A DNA stretch of 64,000 bases from Bacteroidales bacterium (lineage in GTDB: Bacteria; Bacteroidota; Bacteroidia; Bacteroidales; F082), in assembly GCA_017549805.1 (NCBI GenBank), contig JAFYNJ010000011.1, forward strand, positions 25,286 through 89,285. Direction: 5' to 3'. Positions within the stretch are counted from its first letter, which is position 1; each line of letters begins with the position of its first letter. A program made the translations under genes and the position numbers. The notes beneath the pieces were generated by a model. That model saw only the letters and a program-made list of their open reading frames with translations. It searched no databases and was not told the origin of the DNA. Of this stretch, positions 43,425 through 55,969 are shown piece after piece.

Positions 43425-45890
43425 ATGAAAATCTCCTATAACTGGTTGAAACAATATGTCAACTGCGATTACTCAGCGGAAAAAGTCAGCGAGCTGCTGA
43501 CCTCCACAGGTCTTGAAGTGGAAGACCTCACCCCCTTTGAGTCGGTGAAGGGATCGCTCAAGGGTGTGGTGGTAGGCAAGGTGCTCACCTGTGTCGATCA
43601 TCCCAACTCCGACCACCTGCACATCACCACCGTCGATTGCGGCGGCGAGGAGCCGTTGCACATCGTGTGCGGCGCGCCCAACGTGGCAGCGGGCCAAAAA
43701 GTGTTGGTGGCCACCATCGGCACCGAGCTCTGGAGTGGCGACGAGCATTTCACCATCAAGAAAGGCAAGATCCGCGGAGAGGTGTCGGAAGGCATGATCT
43801 GCGCCGAGGACGAGCTCCAGCTGGGTACTTCGCACGAAGGCATCATGGTGCTGCCCGAAGCCTATGAAGTGGGCAAACCCGCTTCGTTCTACTTCCCCGT
43901 AGAGAACGACTATACCATCGAGATCGGCCTTACCGCCAACCGCAGCGACGCCACTTCGCACATCGGATCGGCACGCGACCTCGTGGCCGCCCTCAACCAA
44001 CGCGAGAACACCACACAATACCACCTCGTCGTCCCTTCGGTTGATGACTTCAAGGTGGAGAACCACGACAACGACATCGAAGTGGTGGTGGAAGACACTG
44101 CCGCCTGCCCGCGTTATTCCGGACTGAGCATCAGCGGCGTGAAGGTGGGTCCCTCGCCCGACTGGCTCAAGAATCGCCTGGCAGCTGTCGGCATCCGCAG
44201 CATCAACAATATCGTCGATATCTCCAACTACGTCCTGATGGAAGTGGGCCAGCCCATGCACATCTTCGATGCCGACAAGATCACGGGCAAGAAAGTCGTG
44301 GTGAAATGCCTGCCCGAAGGAACGCCTTTCATCACCTTGGACGGTGTGGAACGCAAGCTCAATGCACGCAACCTGATGATCTGCAATGCCGAGGAGCCCA
44401 TGTGCATCGCCGGTGTGTTTGGCGGTATCAAGTCGGGCGTCACCGAGCAGACCACCAACATCTTCTTGGAAAGCGCCTACTTCAACCCCACCAGCATCCG
44501 CAAGACGGCCAAGTTCCATGGCCTGCAGACCGACGCTTCGTTCCGCTACGAACGCGGAGCCGACCCGAACATCACCCTTTACGCCCTGAAACGCGCTGCC
44601 ATGCTGGTGAAAGAACTTGCCGGCGGCACCATTTCATCTGAGATCAAAGATGTCAAGAACGGCGACTTCAAGCCTGCCCAAGTCGATCTGAAGTTCGACT
44701 ACCTCAACATGCTTGCCGGACAGGACATCGACAAGACCCAGGCGGTCAACATCCTGAAGAGCCTCGAATGCAAGGTGGTTTCACAAGATGAGACCCATGT
44801 GGTGGTCGATATCCCGACCTGCAAGGTCGATGTCACCCGTCCCGCCGACGTTGTGGAGGAGATCCTTCGCATCTATGGCTACGACAACATCGCCATCCCG
44901 AGCCGTATCCACGCCTCCATCAGCCGCGCCGTGAAACCCAACGCCGACCAGCTGCAGCAGAAGATCAGCGACATGCTCGTGTCGAACGGCTTCTACGAGA
45001 TCATGAACAACTCCCTTACCAAGTCGGCCTACAGCGAAGCTTTCGCCGACTTCGACCCCGAGCGTAATGTGAAGATCATGAACCCGCTTAGCAGCGACCT
45101 CAACGTGATGCGCCAGACCCTGCTCTGGGGCGGCCTTGAGAGCATCGCCTTCAACCAGAACCGCAAGGTGGCCGACATGAAGTTCTTCGAGTTCGGCAAC
45201 GTATATTTCTACAACGCCAAGGCTCATAACGACCAAGAGGCGTTGGCACCCTACTCGGAGTATTGCCATCTCGACCTTTTTTTAACCGGCAACAAGCAGG
45301 AAGAACTTTGGAACAACCAACCCAAACCCATCGATTTCTTCGATTTGAAGCAATATGTGATGGGGATCCTGCACCTGCTGAGAGTGAATCCAAACCAGCT
45401 GGAGGTCAAGGAAGGCTCACAAAAACACTTCGAGTATTCGCTGGTCCTTGCCCTTGACGGCAAGGAGCTCGCCACCCTGGGCAAGCTCGACAAGAAGACC
45501 TTGAAACTGTTCGACATCAAGAAAGATGTGTTCTATGCCACCTTGCACTGGACGACTTTGATGCAGCATTATGGAAAGGCCCCGGAGGTCCACTTTGAGC
45601 CGCTCTCGAAGTTCCCGTCGGTACGCCGCGACCTGGCCATGATTTTCGACAAGAACGTCACTTTCGAACAGGTGAAGAAAGTCGCCATGGCAGCCGAAAA
45701 CAAGATCCTCCAGGAGATGAGCCTCTTCGATGTGTATGAAGGCGACAAGATCCCAGAGGGCAAGAAACAATACGCCATGAGCTTCATCCTGATGTCCACC
45801 ACCTCCACGCTGACGGACAAGATGATTGAGAAAACCATGAATAGAATTCAAGGAGCGATTGAGAAAGAACTTAATGGAGTGCTGAGATAA
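43425..45890 (+). CDS. pheT: Phenylalanyl-tRNA synthetase beta subunit
   Basis: Large subunit (821 residues) of the alpha2-beta2 synthetase that charges tRNA-Phe. MKISYNWLKQYVNCDYS starts the N-terminal region, followed by the EMAP/tRNA-binding domain (VVVGKVLTCVDHPNSDHLHITTV), B3/B4 editing and B5 domains, and the C-terminal ferredoxin-like anticodon-binding domain (SKFPSVRRDLAMIFDK). The alpha-subunit gene pheS is not adjacent. The stop (TAA) and the next ATG share one base (TAATG), suggesting translational coupling to the sigma-54 activator. Confidence 0.96.
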   Translation: MKISYNWLKQYVNCDYSAEKVSELLTSTGLEVEDLTPFESVKGSLKGVVVGKVLTCVDHPNSDHLHITTVDCGGEEPLHIVCGAPNVAAGQKVLVATIGTELWSGDEHFTIKKGKIRGEVSEGMICAEDELQLGTSHEGIMVLPEAYEVGKPASFYFPVENDYTIEIGLTANRSDATSHIGSARDLVAALNQRENTTQYHLVVPSVDDFKVENHDNDIEVVVEDTAACPRYSGLSISGVKVGPSPDWLKNRLAAVGIRSINNIVDISNYVLMEVGQPMHIFDADKITGKKVVVKCLPEGTPFITLDGVERKLNARNLMICNAEEPMCIAGVFGGIKSGVTEQTTNIFLESAYFNPTSIRKTAKFHGLQTDASFRYERGADPNITLYALKRAAMLVKELAGGTISSEIKDVKNGDFKPAQVDLKFDYLNMLAGQDIDKTQAVNILKSLECKVVSQDETHVVVDIPTCKVDVTRPADVVEEILRIYGYDNIAIPSRIHASISRAVKPNADQLQQKISDMLVSNGFYEIMNNSLTKSAYSEAFADFDPERNVKIMNPLSSDLNVMRQTLLWGGLESIAFNQNRKVADMKFFEFGNVYFYNAKAHNDQEALAPYSEYCHLDLFLTGNKQEELWNNQPKPIDFFDLKQYVMGILHLLRVNPNQLEVKEGSQKHFEYSLVLALDGKELATLGKLDKKTLKLFDIKKDVFYATLHWTTLMQHYGKAPEVHFEPLSKFPSVRRDLAMIFDKNVTFEQVKKVAMAAENKILQEMSLFDVYEGDKIPEGKKQYAMSFILMSTTSTLTDKMIEKTMNRIQGAIEKELNGVLR

Positions 45891-47086
45891 TGGACGTACA
45901 AAGCATCAAACGGACCTTCGGCATTATCGGGAACGACCCGCAGCTGCTCCATGCCATTGAGATTGCAGCGCAAGTGGCCAGCACCGACCTCACCGTGCTC
46001 ATCACGGGCGAGAGCGGCACGGGCAAGGATGTATTTCCGAAAATCATCCACCAAAACAGCGCTCGCAAGCACGGACAATATTTTGCCGTGAACTGCGGTG
46101 CCATCCCCGAAGGCACTATCGACTCAGAGCTCTTCGGCCACGAGAAAGGCTCGTTCACCGGCGCCATCGCCGAGCGCAAGGGCTATTTCGAGATCGCCGA
46201 CGGAGGCACGCTCTTCCTGGATGAGGTGGCTGAAATGCCCCTTCCCACCCAAGCCCGTCTTCTGCGCGTGCTGGAGAACGGCGAATACATCCGAGTGGGC
46301 GGCTCCAAGGTGATGAAGACCAACGTACGTGTGGTCGCCGCCACCAACGTCGATCTGCCCGATGCCATCCAAAAAGGCAAGTTCCGCAAGGACCTCTACT
46401 ACCGTCTCAACACCATCCCAATCCATATCCCAGCCTTGCGCGAACGCAAAGAAGACATCTATCTGCTGTTCCGCAAATTCGCTTCCGACTTCGCCGAAAG
46501 GAGCCGCATTCCCGTGATCTCCCTAACCTCCGAAGCCGTGAAAGTGCTGGAAAACTACCGCTGGGACGGCAATGTGCGCCAACTCAAGAACGTGACGGAA
46601 CAGATTTCCATCATCGAACAGCAGCGTGTCATCACCGACACCGTGTTGGAACGCTATCTGCCCAACAAGATCTCCAACGCCCTCCCCGTCCTGTTCCAGA
46701 GAGAAGAGAGCACCGAAGGAATGTCGGAACGCGATTTATTATATAAGGTACTGTTTGAGATGAAACACGACATCGCCGAACTCCGACACACTGTCAACGA
46801 GCTGACGACGCACCAAAACATCATCAGCACCAACTATATCGAGCCCATCCCCGTGGACCACACCGATCCCGTCACCATCGAACCCGACTTCATGGACATC
46901 ACCCCCTCCGAAGAAGTGTTTCACGAGCAACACGAGCCCGTATCGCTCTCCTTGGAGCAAAACGAGATTGAGATGATCAAGAAAGCGTTGGAGAAATACA
47001 ACGGAAAACGCAAGGACGCCGCCCGGGAACTGGGCATCAGCGAACGCACCCTGTATAGGAAAATCAATGAATTCGGAATCAAGTAA
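45890..47086 (+). CDS. Sigma-54-dependent transcriptional activator without receiver domain
   Basis: An AAA+ enhancer-binding protein of 398 residues. Walker A is GESGTGKD (40-47), the sigma-54 contact loop reads GSFTGA (87-92, GAFTGA in most homologues), and Walker B is GGTLFLDE (105-112). The C-terminal Fis-type HTH (about 360-398: RKDAARELGISERTLYRKINEF) binds DNA. There is no N-terminal receiver, GAF or PAS domain, so input would come from another protein or from expression level. It is coupled to pheT and is followed by lptE with no gap. This gene order (sigma-54 activator, lptE, TPR, secG) is recurrent in Bacteroidota, as I recall. Confidence 0.92.
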   Translation: MDVQSIKRTFGIIGNDPQLLHAIEIAAQVASTDLTVLITGESGTGKDVFPKIIHQNSARKHGQYFAVNCGAIPEGTIDSELFGHEKGSFTGAIAERKGYFEIADGGTLFLDEVAEMPLPTQARLLRVLENGEYIRVGGSKVMKTNVRVVAATNVDLPDAIQKGKFRKDLYYRLNTIPIHIPALRERKEDIYLLFRKFASDFAERSRIPVISLTSEAVKVLENYRWDGNVRQLKNVTEQISIIEQQRVITDTVLERYLPNKISNALPVLFQREESTEGMSERDLLYKVLFEMKHDIAELRHTVNELTTHQNIISTNYIEPIPVDHTDPVTIEPDFMDITPSEEVFHEQHEPVSLSLEQNEIEMIKKALEKYNGKRKDAARELGISERTLYRKINEFGIK

Positions 47087-47590
47087 ATGAGAAAAACCTG
47101 CCTCTATATCGTCTGTCTGCTGGCCGTCATTTGCAACGGTTGCGGCATCTATTCCTTCTCAGGAGCTTCCATCCCTGCCGAAGCGAAGACGGTATCGGTG
47201 CAGTATTTCCCGAACCAAGCCCAGCTGATCAACCCCACCCTGAGCAACGATTTCACCACAGCCCTGCGCGATGCCGTCATGAACCAGACATCGCTCGACA
47301 TGGTGGAGGCGGGCGGCGACCTGGCATTCGAAGGCGAGATCGTCGACTACAAGACCACCCCCATCGCCATCACCGCTGGACAGACTGCCGCCTTGAACCG
47401 ACTCACCATCACGGTCAACGTGCGGTTTTTCAACACTTTTGACGACACCAAGAATTTCGAGACCAAGTTCTCGCATTACGAAGACTATCCGAGCGACCAA
47501 GACCTGAACTCCGTGCAGGAATCCCTGACCGGAACCATCATCGAAGCGCTTGTGGAAGACGTGTTCAACAAAGCATTGGTAAACTGGTAA
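47087..47590 (+). CDS. lptE: LptE-family LPS assembly lipoprotein
   Basis: A 167-residue outer-membrane lipoprotein that acts with LptD in inserting lipopolysaccharide. The signal peptide ends CNGCGIYSFSG with a lipobox Cys near 20, and the family pattern GIYSFSG … KTVSVQYFPNQA … NPTLSNDFTTALRDAV … LAFEGEIVDYKTTPIA is clear. It starts directly after the stop codon of the sigma-54 activator and lies 3 bases upstream of the TPR gene. Confidence 0.9.
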   Translation: MRKTCLYIVCLLAVICNGCGIYSFSGASIPAEAKTVSVQYFPNQAQLINPTLSNDFTTALRDAVMNQTSLDMVEAGGDLAFEGEIVDYKTTPIAITAGQTAALNRLTITVNVRFFNTFDDTKNFETKFSHYEDYPSDQDLNSVQESLTGTIIEALVEDVFNKALVNW

Positions 47591-47593
47591 GCC

Positions 47594-48415
47594 ATGGAAA
47601 CAACGGAGCTGATAACCTATCTCAACAAGCCTGAGACGCTGCATGGCGAATCGGTGAAGGACATGGAATCCATTGCCGTGCGCTATCCCTATTTCAGCCT
47701 GGCCCAATGCCTGCTTGCCATCGCTTACCAAAACGAGGGGAACGAATTGTACGACCAACAGCTCCGAAAAGCTGCCAGCATCATCCCCGAGCGAAACAAC
47801 CTCAGGCTGTTCTCGTTGTTGGCCAAACAACGGTGGGCTACCAAACCGGCCGAGGAAGAACCGGTTCAAGAAGCCGAAGAGCCCTTCTTCCGTTTCGTTG
47901 ATTCCGAGAAAGTCGGCGAAGGCGAAGGGGAACTTTCGGTGATTCCCGAAAAGACCTTCATCATTCCAGAAATCAACTTGAGCGGCACCCACGAGGAACT
48001 GTCGGCCGAATTGGCCTTGCTGGACGAGAAGCGCAAGTCGCTCGACGAGCTGAAAGCCATCGTTGCCGCCCGGTTGAAGGCCATGGAAAACGAAAAGCTC
48101 CAGCAAGAGGAAGGCGGCGAGGTGCCTAAAAAGAAATTGAGCCGGAAAGAATTAATCGACAAGTTCATCGCTGAGAATCCGAGCATCACCCGACCCAAGG
48201 CGGAGTTCTACAATCCCATCTCGGTGGCCCAAAACAGCATCACCGACAAGGGTGACATCGTCAGCGAAACCTTGGCAAAAATATACTTCAAACAGGGCTA
48301 TTTTGAGAAGGCAATTTCAATCTATGAAAAATTAAGTTTGAATAATCCAGAAAAAAGTGTTTACTTTGCAGCCCAAATTGAAATGATAAAAGCAAGTCAA
48401 ACAAACAACAAATAA
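47594..48415 (+). CDS. TPR-like protein of the lptE-secG cluster, hypothetical
   Basis: A 273-residue cytoplasmic protein without signal or membrane segment. The N-terminal half has a helical repeat (VRYPYFSLAQCLLAIAYQNEG, LYDQQLRKAASIIPERNNLRLF), the middle is an acidic Glu-rich coiled-coil linker, and the C-terminus has one clear TPR (SETLAKIYFKQGYFEKAISIYEKLSLNNP). I know no assigned function; it is conserved between lptE and secG in many Bacteroidota. Confidence 0.75.
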   Translation: METTELITYLNKPETLHGESVKDMESIAVRYPYFSLAQCLLAIAYQNEGNELYDQQLRKAASIIPERNNLRLFSLLAKQRWATKPAEEEPVQEAEEPFFRFVDSEKVGEGEGELSVIPEKTFIIPEINLSGTHEELSAELALLDEKRKSLDELKAIVAARLKAMENEKLQQEEGGEVPKKKLSRKELIDKFIAENPSITRPKAEFYNPISVAQNSITDKGDIVSETLAKIYFKQGYFEKAISIYEKLSLNNPEKSVYFAAQIEMIKASQTNNK

Positions 48416-48420
48416 CCAAC

Positions 48421-48750
48421 ATGTACACAGTTTTAGTAATTTTAATCCTGGTTGTCAGCGTTTTGCTTGGGTTAGTCGTCTTGGTTCAGAACTCCAAAGG
48501 CGGCGGTTTGATCTCTAATTTCGGTAGTGCAAACCAGATGATGGGTGTTCGTCAGACGACCGATTTTCTGGAAAAAGCCACGTGGACGATGGCCATCATC
48601 CTGGTGGTGCTGTGCTTGATGTCAAGCATGTCCATCAAGACTGGCAGTACAGGTGACGTACAAGATACGCAGATGCGTGAGCAGATCGAGCTGAACGCTC
48701 CTGTTGCACCTGCCACTGAGGCTCCTGCAACAAATGCACCAGCTGAATAA
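48421..48750 (+). CDS. secG: Preprotein translocase subunit SecG
   Basis: Small inner-membrane subunit (109 residues) of the Sec translocon. Two membrane helices (about 2-22 and 55-75) flank the conserved loop LVQNSKGGGLISNFG. A Thr/Ala/Pro-rich tail (APVAPATEAPATNAPAE) follows. It is 5 bases downstream of the TPR gene, and a terminator at 48782-48822 ends this transcription unit. Confidence 0.94.
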   Translation: MYTVLVILILVVSVLLGLVVLVQNSKGGGLISNFGSANQMMGVRQTTDFLEKATWTMAIILVVLCLMSSMSIKTGSTGDVQDTQMREQIELNAPVAPATEAPATNAPAE

Positions 48751-48781
48751 GTCGCATAGATCCAAACAGCGAAACAACTGT

Positions 48782-48822
48782 AAAAAATGTCAGAATGTCA
48801 TAAATTCTGACATTTTTTTTGT
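48782..48822 (+). terminator. Rho-independent terminator after secG
   Basis: TGTCAGAAT pairs with ATTCTGACA around the loop GTCATAA, with an A-run ahead and eight Ts after the stem. The A-run/T-run layout would also permit minus-strand termination, but no minus-strand gene is near. Confidence 0.9.
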
Positions 48823-48901
48823 TTTTCCATTTTGGCATGAAATCTGACAAGCGGGGAACGGCAAATTAAAAATGGCAAACTAATTAATTAAAACAAATAC
48901 A

Positions 48902-49180
48902 ATGGCAAAATTAGCAATCAAACCTTTGGCTGACCGCGTGGTCATCGAGCCCGCCGCAGCCGAACAGAAAACCGCCAGTGGCATCATCATCCCTGACACC
49001 GCAAAAGAAAAACCCCAACAAGGCAAAGTAGTCGCCGTAGGCCCCGGCACCAAGGACAACGCCATGACCTTGAAGGTCGGCGACAATGTCATCTACGGCA
49101 AATATGCCGGCACCGAGTTCCACCTCGACGGCAAGGACTATATGATCATGCGTGAATCCGACGTGATCGCGATTATTTAA
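48902..49180 (+). CDS. groES: Co-chaperonin GroES
   Basis: A 92-residue cap subunit of the GroEL chaperonin. [31 protein letters not shown] spans the N-terminal strand and mobile loop, and [14 protein letters not shown] … [13 protein letters not shown] is the classical C-terminus. It is followed 48 bases later by groEL. No TAnnTTTG box or CIRCE-type inverted repeat was found upstream; the 150-base gap holds only the secG terminator and AT-rich sequence. Confidence 0.97.
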   Translation: MAKLAIKPLADRVVIEPAAAEQKTASGIIIPDTAKEKPQQGKVVAVGPGTKDNAMTLKVGDNVIYGKYAGTEFHLDGKDYMIMRESDVIAII

Positions 49181-49210
49181 GAAGTCAGAAGAAAGAAGTA
49201 AGAAGTAAGA
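49181..49210 (+). repeat. Heptad tandem repeat between groES and groEL
   Basis: Units of agaagtc, agaagaa, agaagta make a short degenerate tandem repeat from the groES stop to near the groEL ATG; a similar patch (about 50872-50902) follows groEL. Confidence 0.7.
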
Positions 49211-49225
49211 ATTTAAAAACGATAA

Positions 49226-50863
<1,638 letters not shown>

Positions 50864-50897
50864 TTCCTTTTAGAAGTCGGAAGACAGAAGGAAGAAG

Positions 50898-50935
50898 AAA
50901 GAATCCTGCCAGCAATGGTGGGATTCTTTTTTTAT
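50898..50935 (+). terminator. Rho-independent terminator after groEL
   Basis: AAAGAATCC pairs with GGGATTCTTT (with a short inner CCA/TGG pair around GCAA), followed by a run of seven or more Ts. Confidence 0.82.
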
Positions 50936-50955
50936 TAAGGTAAACAATATTTTTG

Positions 50956-50963
50956 TAATTTTG
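50956..50963 (+). promoter_or_regulatory. -7 promoter element of the M23-like gene
   Basis: TAATTTTG, an exact match, 13 bases before the ATG at 50977 (19 before the alternative ATG at 50983). Confidence 0.65.
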
Positions 50964-50976
50964 CCGATTTAATGGT

Positions 50977-51849
50977 ATGACGATGGCTGAAGAAAAAGGC
51001 AAAATGACAAGCAAGCGACGCTGGTGGCAACGGATCAAGAAGGTCTTCAATGCCAAATTGGTCAAGCTTAGCCTTGTCACCATTATTGCCGTTTTGGCAT
51101 TGATGGTCGTCACAGCTATTATCATCTTTTTCACCCCGCTACGTGAGTATTTCCCCGGTTATACCGACAAATCGGCCCTTGAACGCGAGGTTTATGCCTT
51201 GAATCGCCGTGCCGACTCCATCGAAAGGGAGCTGTACCGCAAGGACATCTATTTCAAGAACCTGAAAATGGTGGTCGAGGGCTATGATTTCGCTGCCGAC
51301 AGCATGAATCAACGCGACATCTATGCGCCTTTGCTCGGATTCGACATCGACACGATCGAAATCAGGAAATCGGTCCAGGATTCCGCTCTGCGAGCCGAAT
51401 TCGAGGAAGCCAACCTCTATAACCTGATGCTGCAAAGCAACTTGATCAAAACCTCCCATTACTATGGGGTTGACAACTTCTTCACCCCCTTGACAGGCAC
51501 CGTCATCAGGGCCTACGACCCCGACAACGGCCATTACGGCGTTGACATTGCCGCCCCGGAAAACCAGGTGATCAAGGCCGTGCTCGATGGCACCGTCGTC
51601 TTCGCCTCATGGACGTTAGACTTCGGCTATACCATCGGCATCCAACATAACGACAACTATTTCTCCACCTACAAGCATAACGCCACCCTGTTGAAAAAGG
51701 AAGGCGACTTCGTCAAAGCAGGCGAAGCCATCGCCATCCTCGGCGAGTCGGGCGAAGCCATCGCCGAGCCCCAACTGCATTTCGAGCTTTGGCGCAATGG
51801 CCTGTCGCTCGACCCACAGCAATACATCAACTTCGCCCATCCCGAATAA
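50977..51849 (+). CDS. M23 (LytM)-like peptidase domain protein, probably catalytically impaired
   Basis: A 290-residue membrane-anchored protein: basic cytoplasmic start, one membrane helix (about 30-52), a coiled coil (about 65-95), and a LytM-type domain (about 165-285). The first zinc motif HxxxD is present (GHYGVDIAAP) and YKHNATLL carries the mid His. The expected HxH motif, however, reads QLHFELW, so the catalytic His is replaced by Gln. Like EnvC it may activate or scaffold other cell-wall enzymes rather than cut peptidoglycan. It precedes rseP by 24 bases. Confidence 0.87.
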   Translation: MTMAEEKGKMTSKRRWWQRIKKVFNAKLVKLSLVTIIAVLALMVVTAIIIFFTPLREYFPGYTDKSALEREVYALNRRADSIERELYRKDIYFKNLKMVVEGYDFAADSMNQRDIYAPLLGFDIDTIEIRKSVQDSALRAEFEEANLYNLMLQSNLIKTSHYYGVDNFFTPLTGTVIRAYDPDNGHYGVDIAAPENQVIKAVLDGTVVFASWTLDFGYTIGIQHNDNYFSTYKHNATLLKKEGDFVKAGEAIAILGESGEAIAEPQLHFELWRNGLSLDPQQYINFAHPE

Positions 51850-51873
51850 TTCCGTCTCCTAAATTCTTTAAAA

Positions 51874-53349
51874 ATGATCATCCTCACCAAGGTCTTACAG
51901 TTTTTCTTAGCGCTATCCATTTTGATTTTCGTCCACGAACTGGGGCATTTCGCCGCCGCGAAGCTCTTCAAGGTCAGGGTGGACAAATTCTACCTGTTTT
52001 TCGACTGGGGCTTCTCGCTCTTCCGTTGCAAGAAAGTGGACGGCAAATGGCGCTTTAAGTTTTTCTCCAAGAACGTCCCTGAGAAATACACGAAGGTCGA
52101 GAAACGGAATGAGAACGGGAAGAAGGAAGTGGATTACGAGCCCATCGACTTGAACACCCTCGACGCGGACGACTGGCGCCGTAGCGACAGCACGGAATAT
52201 GGCATCGGTTGGTTTCCCTTGGGAGGTTACAACAAGATTGCCGGCATGATCGACGAGTCGATGGACAAGGAACAGATGAAACAGCCTCCAAAGGAATGGG
52301 AGTTCCGCTCCAAGCCCGCCTGGCAACGTTTCATCATCATGGTGGCAGGTGTGTTCATGAACGTCGTGCTGGCCATCACCATCTATATTGGGTTGCTCTC
52401 AAGTTACGGCGAGCAGTTCCTGCCCACCTCCGAAGTCAACAAGTACGGCATCTCCGTTGACAGCTTGGGTTATGAGTTCGGCTTGCGCGACGGCGACAAG
52501 ATCCTCTCCATCGACGGGAAAAACATCGTGAATTTCCAGGACATTCCCATGCAGATCATCCTCGAAAAAGCCAAGACCATCGAGGTGGAGCGTGACGGAA
52601 AGCCCATGGTCATCACCCTGCCCGACGATGCCTTGAGCAAGCTCTTGAGCAGCCAAAACGGCACCTTCATCTCCTACAGGATGCCCTTCATGGTTTCAGG
52701 CATCATCGACAATAGCGCCGCCCAGGCAGGAGGCCTGGAAGTCGGCGACGTCATCATCGGAATCAACGACATACGAACGCCGTATTACCAAGACTTTACC
52801 AAGCATATCAAACAATTCAGGAACCAAGATGTCGCCATTGTCGTCGTGCGCGATTTCGACACCTTGGCGCTGCCCATGCACCTTGGCGAGGATGCGATAG
52901 TCGGGGCCTATCTGGCTCCTTTGAGCGAGTACTTCAACCTCGACACCAAGGAATACACCTTCTGGCAAGCCGTACCCGCGGGATTTTCCAAGACCTTCTC
53001 CGAGATCTCCGACTATTGGAAGCAGCTCAAGCTGATCTTCAACCCGAGCACCAAGGCATACGAAAGCGTGGGAGGCTTCATCTCCATCGGCAAGATCTTC
53101 CCCGACACCTGGGTTTGGAGCATGTTTTGGAGGCTGACCGCCTTCCTCTCGATCGCCCTCGCCGTGATGAATATCCTTCCTATCCCGGCCCTCGATGGCG
53201 GACACATCCTGTTCCTACTCTATGAGATCATCACCCGAAGAAAACCCAGCGACAAATTCATGGAAATCGCTGAGTATATCGGCTTGATTTTGGTGCTGGC
53301 CTTGATTATTTTTGCCAATGGCAACGACGTTATTAAACTTTTCAAATAA
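51874..53349 (+). CDS. rseP: Intramembrane site-2 protease RseP
   Basis: Inner-membrane zinc metalloprotease (491 residues) of the S2P family, which cuts membrane-bound anti-sigma factors and signal-peptide remnants. The zinc motif HELGH is at 21-25 in the first helix, a PDZ region lies around 230-330 (GLEVGDVIIGIND), and the third conserved motif is NILPIPALDGGH near 435. It is longer than E. coli RseP because of the charged insert after the first helix (residues about 55-115). It is coupled with the upstream M23-like gene. Confidence 0.93.
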   Translation: MIILTKVLQFFLALSILIFVHELGHFAAAKLFKVRVDKFYLFFDWGFSLFRCKKVDGKWRFKFFSKNVPEKYTKVEKRNENGKKEVDYEPIDLNTLDADDWRRSDSTEYGIGWFPLGGYNKIAGMIDESMDKEQMKQPPKEWEFRSKPAWQRFIIMVAGVFMNVVLAITIYIGLLSSYGEQFLPTSEVNKYGISVDSLGYEFGLRDGDKILSIDGKNIVNFQDIPMQIILEKAKTIEVERDGKPMVITLPDDALSKLLSSQNGTFISYRMPFMVSGIIDNSAAQAGGLEVGDVIIGINDIRTPYYQDFTKHIKQFRNQDVAIVVVRDFDTLALPMHLGEDAIVGAYLAPLSEYFNLDTKEYTFWQAVPAGFSKTFSEISDYWKQLKLIFNPSTKAYESVGGFISIGKIFPDTWVWSMFWRLTAFLSIALAVMNILPIPALDGGHILFLLYEIITRRKPSDKFMEIAEYIGLILVLALIIFANGNDVIKLFK

Positions 53350-53411
53350 ATTTCGCTTTCCGAAAATAGATTTTTTGTAATTTAGCCGCTCGTTTCATAG
53401 ACTGTCTGAAA

Positions 53412-54377
53412 ATGTCAAAACTGAAAGTCATCGTCCTCGCCATCACCCTCACGATCCTCTCTTTGACGGGAGTAAGGGCACAGCAGGCACCGATATTCAC
53501 CAACTTCACCAACTCCTACGCCTATATCAACCCCGGCTTTGCCGGCTTGAGCGAGGGTGTGAACCTGTTGGGCTTGTACAGACAGCAATGGGCTGGCGGT
53601 TTCGTCGATCAATCGGGAAACAGCATGGCACCCACCACCTTCTTGCTCACTGGCGACATGCCTATCCGCGCATTGGGAGGCGGCATCAGCTTCTCTGTCC
53701 TGAACGACCAGTTGGGATATGAAAAGAACACCAACGTGGGATTAGGCTATTCCTACCATTTCGATCTGGGCGGATCCACCATCGGCATCGGCGTTTCGGC
53801 CTCGCTGCTGAACCGTGCCGTCAACTTCGGGTCGTTGGTCCCCGGCCAAGTCGGCGATCCCCTGCTCAACCAGCTGAGCGACGAAAGCGGCATGCTTTTC
53901 GATCTCAGCGCCGGCCTGTTCTGGCAGATTCCCGAATCGTTCTATGTCGGCGTTTCAGGCATCAACCTGCTTGAATCCACCAGCCGAACCCTGGGACAGG
54001 GTGAAAGCGCCGCAAGCTTCACCACCGATCGGACCCTGTATTTCGTGGCAGGTTATCCGTTCGTGCTGGAGACCATGCCCACCTTCAGGTTCGTTCCTTC
54101 CGTCAATTTCATGACAGACATCGCCTCCTGGCAGCTCAACGCCGGCATGAAGGTGATCTATAACGACCTCTTCTCCCTGGGCGTCAACTACAGGCCCCAG
54201 GAATCCATCGGACTGACCGTTGGCCTGACCATCAAAGACTTTGTATTAGGCTATGCCTACGACATTAATACCATGGGACACAACATCCCCGGATCCCATG
54301 AAATCGCATTGAGTTATTGCTTCAAATTGGACACCGACAGGACGCCAAGAGACTATCGCAGCGTCAGATATTTATAA
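53412..54377 (+). CDS. porP: T9SS outer-membrane protein PorP/SprF family
   Basis: A 321-residue outer-membrane beta-barrel protein with signal peptide (about 1-23, ending VRAQQ). The start PIFTNFTNSYAYINPGFAG is the family hallmark, followed by LYRQQWAGG and barrel strands; C-terminal …LSYCFKLDTDR. In the T9SS it works with the PorK/N ring. It is first of the porP-K-L-M-N run. A near-match to the -7 element (TAATTTAG, one mismatch) lies at 53378-53385. Confidence 0.93.
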   Translation: MSKLKVIVLAITLTILSLTGVRAQQAPIFTNFTNSYAYINPGFAGLSEGVNLLGLYRQQWAGGFVDQSGNSMAPTTFLLTGDMPIRALGGGISFSVLNDQLGYEKNTNVGLGYSYHFDLGGSTIGIGVSASLLNRAVNFGSLVPGQVGDPLLNQLSDESGMLFDLSAGLFWQIPESFYVGVSGINLLESTSRTLGQGESAASFTTDRTLYFVAGYPFVLETMPTFRFVPSVNFMTDIASWQLNAGMKVIYNDLFSLGVNYRPQESIGLTVGLTIKDFVLGYAYDINTMGHNIPGSHEIALSYCFKLDTDRTPRDYRSVRYL

Positions 54378-54459
54378 AAATTATCATTCGCATACAATAA
54401 TTTTGGATTTTGGTGGTTAATTGGAATAGACCCTGAACATTAAGAAGATAGACAACTAT

Positions 54460-55914
<1,455 letters not shown>

Positions 55915-55969
55915 AATTTATTAATCGATTAATAACAATAAAAAAAGAACATTTTAAGAATTATTTGTC

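Noticed and set aside
48823-48901. CIRCE or HrcA operator upstream of groES
   Set aside because: No TTAGCACTC-type inverted repeat is present; only AT-rich sequence was found.
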